Positions 5,880 to 7,389 of a stretch of 7,389 nucleotides of DNA are shown here, in pieces. Below the pieces are notes generated by a model. That model was not told the DNA's origin, ran no database searches, and was given only the letters and a program-made list of their open reading frames with translations. The translations under genes and the position numbers were made by a program. Position 1 is the stretch's first letter, and the number at the start of each line of letters is the position of its first letter. The DNA is from Thermoleophilia bacterium UBA5186 (GTDB lineage: Bacteria; Actinomycetota; Thermoleophilia; Gaiellales; Gaiellaceae): NCBI GenBank assembly GCA_002413095.1, contig DHWI01000113.1:489-7877 (forward strand). The letters run 5' to 3'.

Positions 5880-6352
5880 GCCCGGCGGTGGAGTTCCGCG
5901 TCGAGCGGCCGACCGACCGGACGCCGCCGTTCAAGTTCTCGGCGTTCACACGCGTCGGCTTCTCGGACACCGACGCGCAGGGCATCGTCTACTACGGCCG
6001 CTATCTCCCCTACTTCGACACGGCACGCGTCGAGTACCTGCGCCACCTCGGCCTGCTGAAGCTCGAGACCGGCATCGACGATCCGCACGAGTTCGTGATG
6101 CGCGCCTCGTCGGTCGAGTACTTCGCGCCGGCCCGCTTCGACGACCTGATCGAGATCTTCGTCCGGATGGCGCGGATCGGGCGCACGAGTGCAACTTTCG
6201 AATGCGCTGCGCATCGAGCCGAGGACGACGTCCTGATGGTCACCGCGACGCAGACGCTCGTGCTCGTCGACCTCGACGAGCGCAAGGCCGCGCCCATCCC
6301 CGACGCCTATCGCGAGTGCATCCGCGCATTCGAGGGCGGCGACCTCGACTAG
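5876..6352 (+). CDS. Acyl-CoA thioesterase, 4-hydroxybenzoyl-CoA thioesterase/YbgC-like hotdog family
   Basis: The 158-residue protein matches a single hotdog domain that hydrolyses acyl-CoA thioesters. The signature at residues 29-58 includes FSDTDAQGIVYYGRYLPYFD followed by R51 and Y54. This is the D-x-D-x-x-G-x-V-Y-x-x-x-Y pattern of the 4HBT family, with the catalytic acidic residue expected at D31 or D33. The second half has the usual strand-rich pattern (SVEYFAPARFDDLIEI, then TLVLVDLDERKAAPIP). About 25 residues precede the domain. The ATG overlaps the TGA of the mutase gene by 4 bases, so the two are very likely translationally coupled. The physiological acyl substrate cannot be read, and a link to sugar-phosphate metabolism is not obvious. 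YbgC-like proteins in Proteobacteria act with the Tol-Pal envelope system, but no tol gene is present here. Confidence 0.9.
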   Translation: MSPAVEFRVERPTDRTPPFKFSAFTRVGFSDTDAQGIVYYGRYLPYFDTARVEYLRHLGLLKLETGIDDPHEFVMRASSVEYFAPARFDDLIEIFVRMARIGRTSATFECAAHRAEDDVLMVTATQTLVLVDLDERKAAPIPDAYRECIRAFEGGDLD

Positions 6353-6414
6353 CTGCGCTGCGCACTAGGCGGCGACGAGGCGCCGCCGCTTCAGCGGCTC
6401 GGGCTCGGCCCGAG
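6349..6414 (+). terminator. String of four hairpins after the mutase-thioesterase operon, probable transcription end
   Basis: Starting at the thioesterase stop codon there are four back-to-back stems. The first is CTAG-c-TGCG/CGCA-CTAG (6349-6368). The second is GGCGGCG-acgagg-CGCCGCC (6368-6387). The third is GCCGC-TTCA-GCGGC (6385-6398). The fourth is CTCGGGC-tcg-GCCCGAG (6398-6414). None is followed by a U-tract. GC-rich hairpins without U-runs are common at operon ends in high-GC Actinobacteria, so termination is plausible. Alternatively these stems form the 5' part of a structured RNA that continues downstream. Confidence 0.45.
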
Positions 6415-6627
6415 GGGCGTATGCGCTCCCTTACCGGGACGCCGACCGATAGTGCCTCCGAGGGATGGGCGCCCAGCCCGCAGTCCTCGTACGACCCGGG
6501 CGCCGCAGCCCTTGCCCTCTCCCCCTACCGGCTCGTTGTAGTCAGGTCCCGCGACGCCGCCATCCCTCGGACGGGGGTCGCGAAGCGACCTGTCCGCGGA
6601 GCGGATCAGTGGAGGGGGTCGCTCGAT
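6415..6627 (+). promoter_or_regulatory. Structured non-coding leader of the membrane protein gene
   Basis: No convincing gene is seen here. A perfect 12-bp inverted repeat (6457-6468 with 6560-6571; TCCGAGGGATGG/CCATCCCTCGGA) encloses about 90 nt. Local stems follow: GGTCGC-gaa-GCGACC (6576-6590) and TCCGC-gga-GCGGA (6593-6605). The sequence GGGGGTCGC occurs twice (6573-6581 and 6614-6622), and the second copy contains the end of the Shine-Dalgarno run. GCGACC at 6585-6590 could therefore pair either upstream or with the ribosome site. This is the layout of a translational switch, but I match it to no known riboswitch, 6S, SRP, RNase P or tmRNA core. Confidence 0.45.
6611..6619 (+). promoter_or_regulatory. 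Ribosome binding site of the membrane protein gene
   Basis: GGAGGGGGT precedes a TTG (6628) and a GTG (6631) in the same frame by 8-11 bases. It supports a start there rather than at the later in-frame GTG at 6664, which has no such site. Confidence 0.55.
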
Positions 6628-6630
6628 TTG

Positions 6631-7389
6631 GTGGCCCGAGCACCACGCGAGACAATCGCGAACGTGCGTAGCCGGTCGCCGCTGACGAGCCTTGTCCTCG
6701 TCCTGCTGCTCGTCAATGCCTTGCCCGCGTTCGTCGTCCTCCAGACCGTCCCGAACCGGACGAAGGACTGGTTCGTGTGGACGATCCAGCCGGACGCGAA
6801 CGCGCGTGTCCTCGGGGTGATGTACGGAAACGCGTTCCTGCTGGCCGCGGTGGCGTGGCTTGCGCCGACCTGGCCGCGCCTGCGCGTGGCGATGGCCGTG
6901 GTCGTCCCGTTCTCGGTGGCCGCGACCATCGTGACCCTCGTGACGCTCGACCCGTTCCTGAAGCACCCGAGGTACGAGCTCGCGTACTGGCTCGTGAACT
7001 ACGGGCTCCTCTTTGTCGCGGCGCCGCTCGCGGCTCTGCTCGAGGAGCGACGGGGTGGCGGGCGCCTTCCGCTCGAAGCGCCGCTGAGCCAGGCGGCGCG
7101 CATCGTCGCAGGGGTCGTCGCCGCCGGACTGCTCGTCTACGGAGTCGCACTTCTCTTCGAGCTGTCCATCCTCACCAGACTCTGGCCCTTCGAGATCACG
7201 CCGCTCGTCTCCAGGATTCTCGGCGTCTGGCTGGCGTCGCTCGGGATCGCGCACGCATACGCCGCGTGGGACGGCGACCGCCTGCGCACGCTGCCCCTCT
7301 TGGTCGCCAGCCCGGTGACAGGCATCCTGCTCGCGCTCGTGCCGTTGATCCACCGGGACGACGTCCGGCCGGACGCGACCACGGCCGTC
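6631..7389 (+). CDS. Polytopic membrane protein of unknown function (C-terminus beyond window)
   Basis: An open frame of 253 codons runs from GTG 6631 to the right edge. Hydrophobic segments lie at about residues 18-38, 60-78, 86-106, 118-137, 157-176, 196-213 and 221-241, predicting about six or seven membrane helices. A basic loop (EERRGGGR) lies near 138-145 and another charged stretch near residues 214-220. Two stretches resemble each other: W-T-I-Q-P then R-V-L-G-V (50-63) and W-P-F-E-I-T-P then R-I-L-G-V (185-199). This suggests an internal duplication. I recall similar unnamed bacterial membrane proteins but recognise no named family, so no function is given. The start is GTG 6631 or TTG 6628, placed by the ribosome site at 6611-6619; GTG 6664 would also be in frame. 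GC-rich third positions and membrane-type residues contrast with the Arg/Asp/Glu-rich shadow on the other strand. Confidence 0.8.
   Translation, partial: MARAPRETIANVRSRSPLTSLVLVLLLVNALPAFVVLQTVPNRTKDWFVWTIQPDANARVLGVMYGNAFLLAAVAWLAPTWPRLRVAMAVVVPFSVAATIVTLVTLDPFLKHPRYELAYWLVNYGLLFVAAPLAALLEERRGGGRLPLEAPLSQAARIVAGVVAAGLLVYGVALLFELSILTRLWPFEITPLVSRILGVWLASLGIAHAYAAWDGDRLRTLPLLVASPVTGILLALVPLIHRDDVRPDATTAV

Noticed and set aside
6415..6610. Possible 6S, SRP, RNase P RNA, tmRNA or tRNA
   Set aside because: The region is structured, but I could not find the SRP tetraloop motif, RNase P conserved blocks, tmRNA ends or a tRNA T-loop on either strand. A specific RNA family name is not supported.
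6391..7353. 320-codon minus-strand open frame
   Set aside because: It is dominated by Arg, Glu, Asp, Gln and His and is antisense to a membrane protein frame with clear hydrophobic helices and a ribosome site, so it is a shadow.

Overview
The window is high-GC DNA (about two thirds G+C by eye) with strongly GC-biased third codon positions, several GTG starts and many long antisense shadow frames. This suggests a high-GC bacterium. The Nfo-like protein and the small ORF beside ccmE remind me of Thermoleophilia/Gaiellales-type Actinobacteria, but that placement is from memory and has not been searched. Seven protein genes are well supported and one small hypothetical is likely. Two of the genes run off the window edges.

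Left part, minus strand (1-1854): a cytochrome c maturation (Ccm, System I) segment. In transcription order it is a small hypothetical ORF (1854-1612), ccmE (1582-1190) and ccmF (from 1026, running off the left edge). CcmE carries the CxxxY heme-attachment variant (CPSKY) instead of the usual HxxxY. The 163-bp ccmE-ccmF gap holds a palindrome flanked by imperfect direct repeats.

Middle (1898-4429): a plus-strand endonuclease IV-like TIM-barrel gene, divergent from the ccm segment, meets a minus-strand secreted Asp-box (BNR) beta-propeller gene. Their stop codons abut with no spacer, and an 11-bp hairpin lies just inside the 3' end of the TIM-barrel gene. A 103-bp divergent intergenic region separates the propeller gene from the next gene.

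Right part, plus strand (4533-7389): a phosphomannomutase/phosphoglucomutase overlaps a 4-hydroxybenzoyl-CoA-type thioesterase by 4 bp (ATGA), which indicates a two-gene operon. The mutase gene contains a 14-bp imperfect palindrome with a GGGGTCAGGCCCC core that looks like a REP-type repeat sitting in frame. After the thioesterase comes about 280 bp of non-coding sequence dense in hairpins: a string of four at the stop codon, then a 12-bp long-range inverted repeat, then mutually exclusive pairings that could mask a Shine-Dalgarno site. Next is a polytopic membrane protein with an apparent internal duplication, cut by the right edge.

No tRNA, rRNA, CRISPR array or transposase gene was seen. 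The most interesting items are the REP-like palindrome inside the mutase gene, the switch-like leader of the last gene, the CxxxY CcmE, and the palindrome between ccmE and ccmF.
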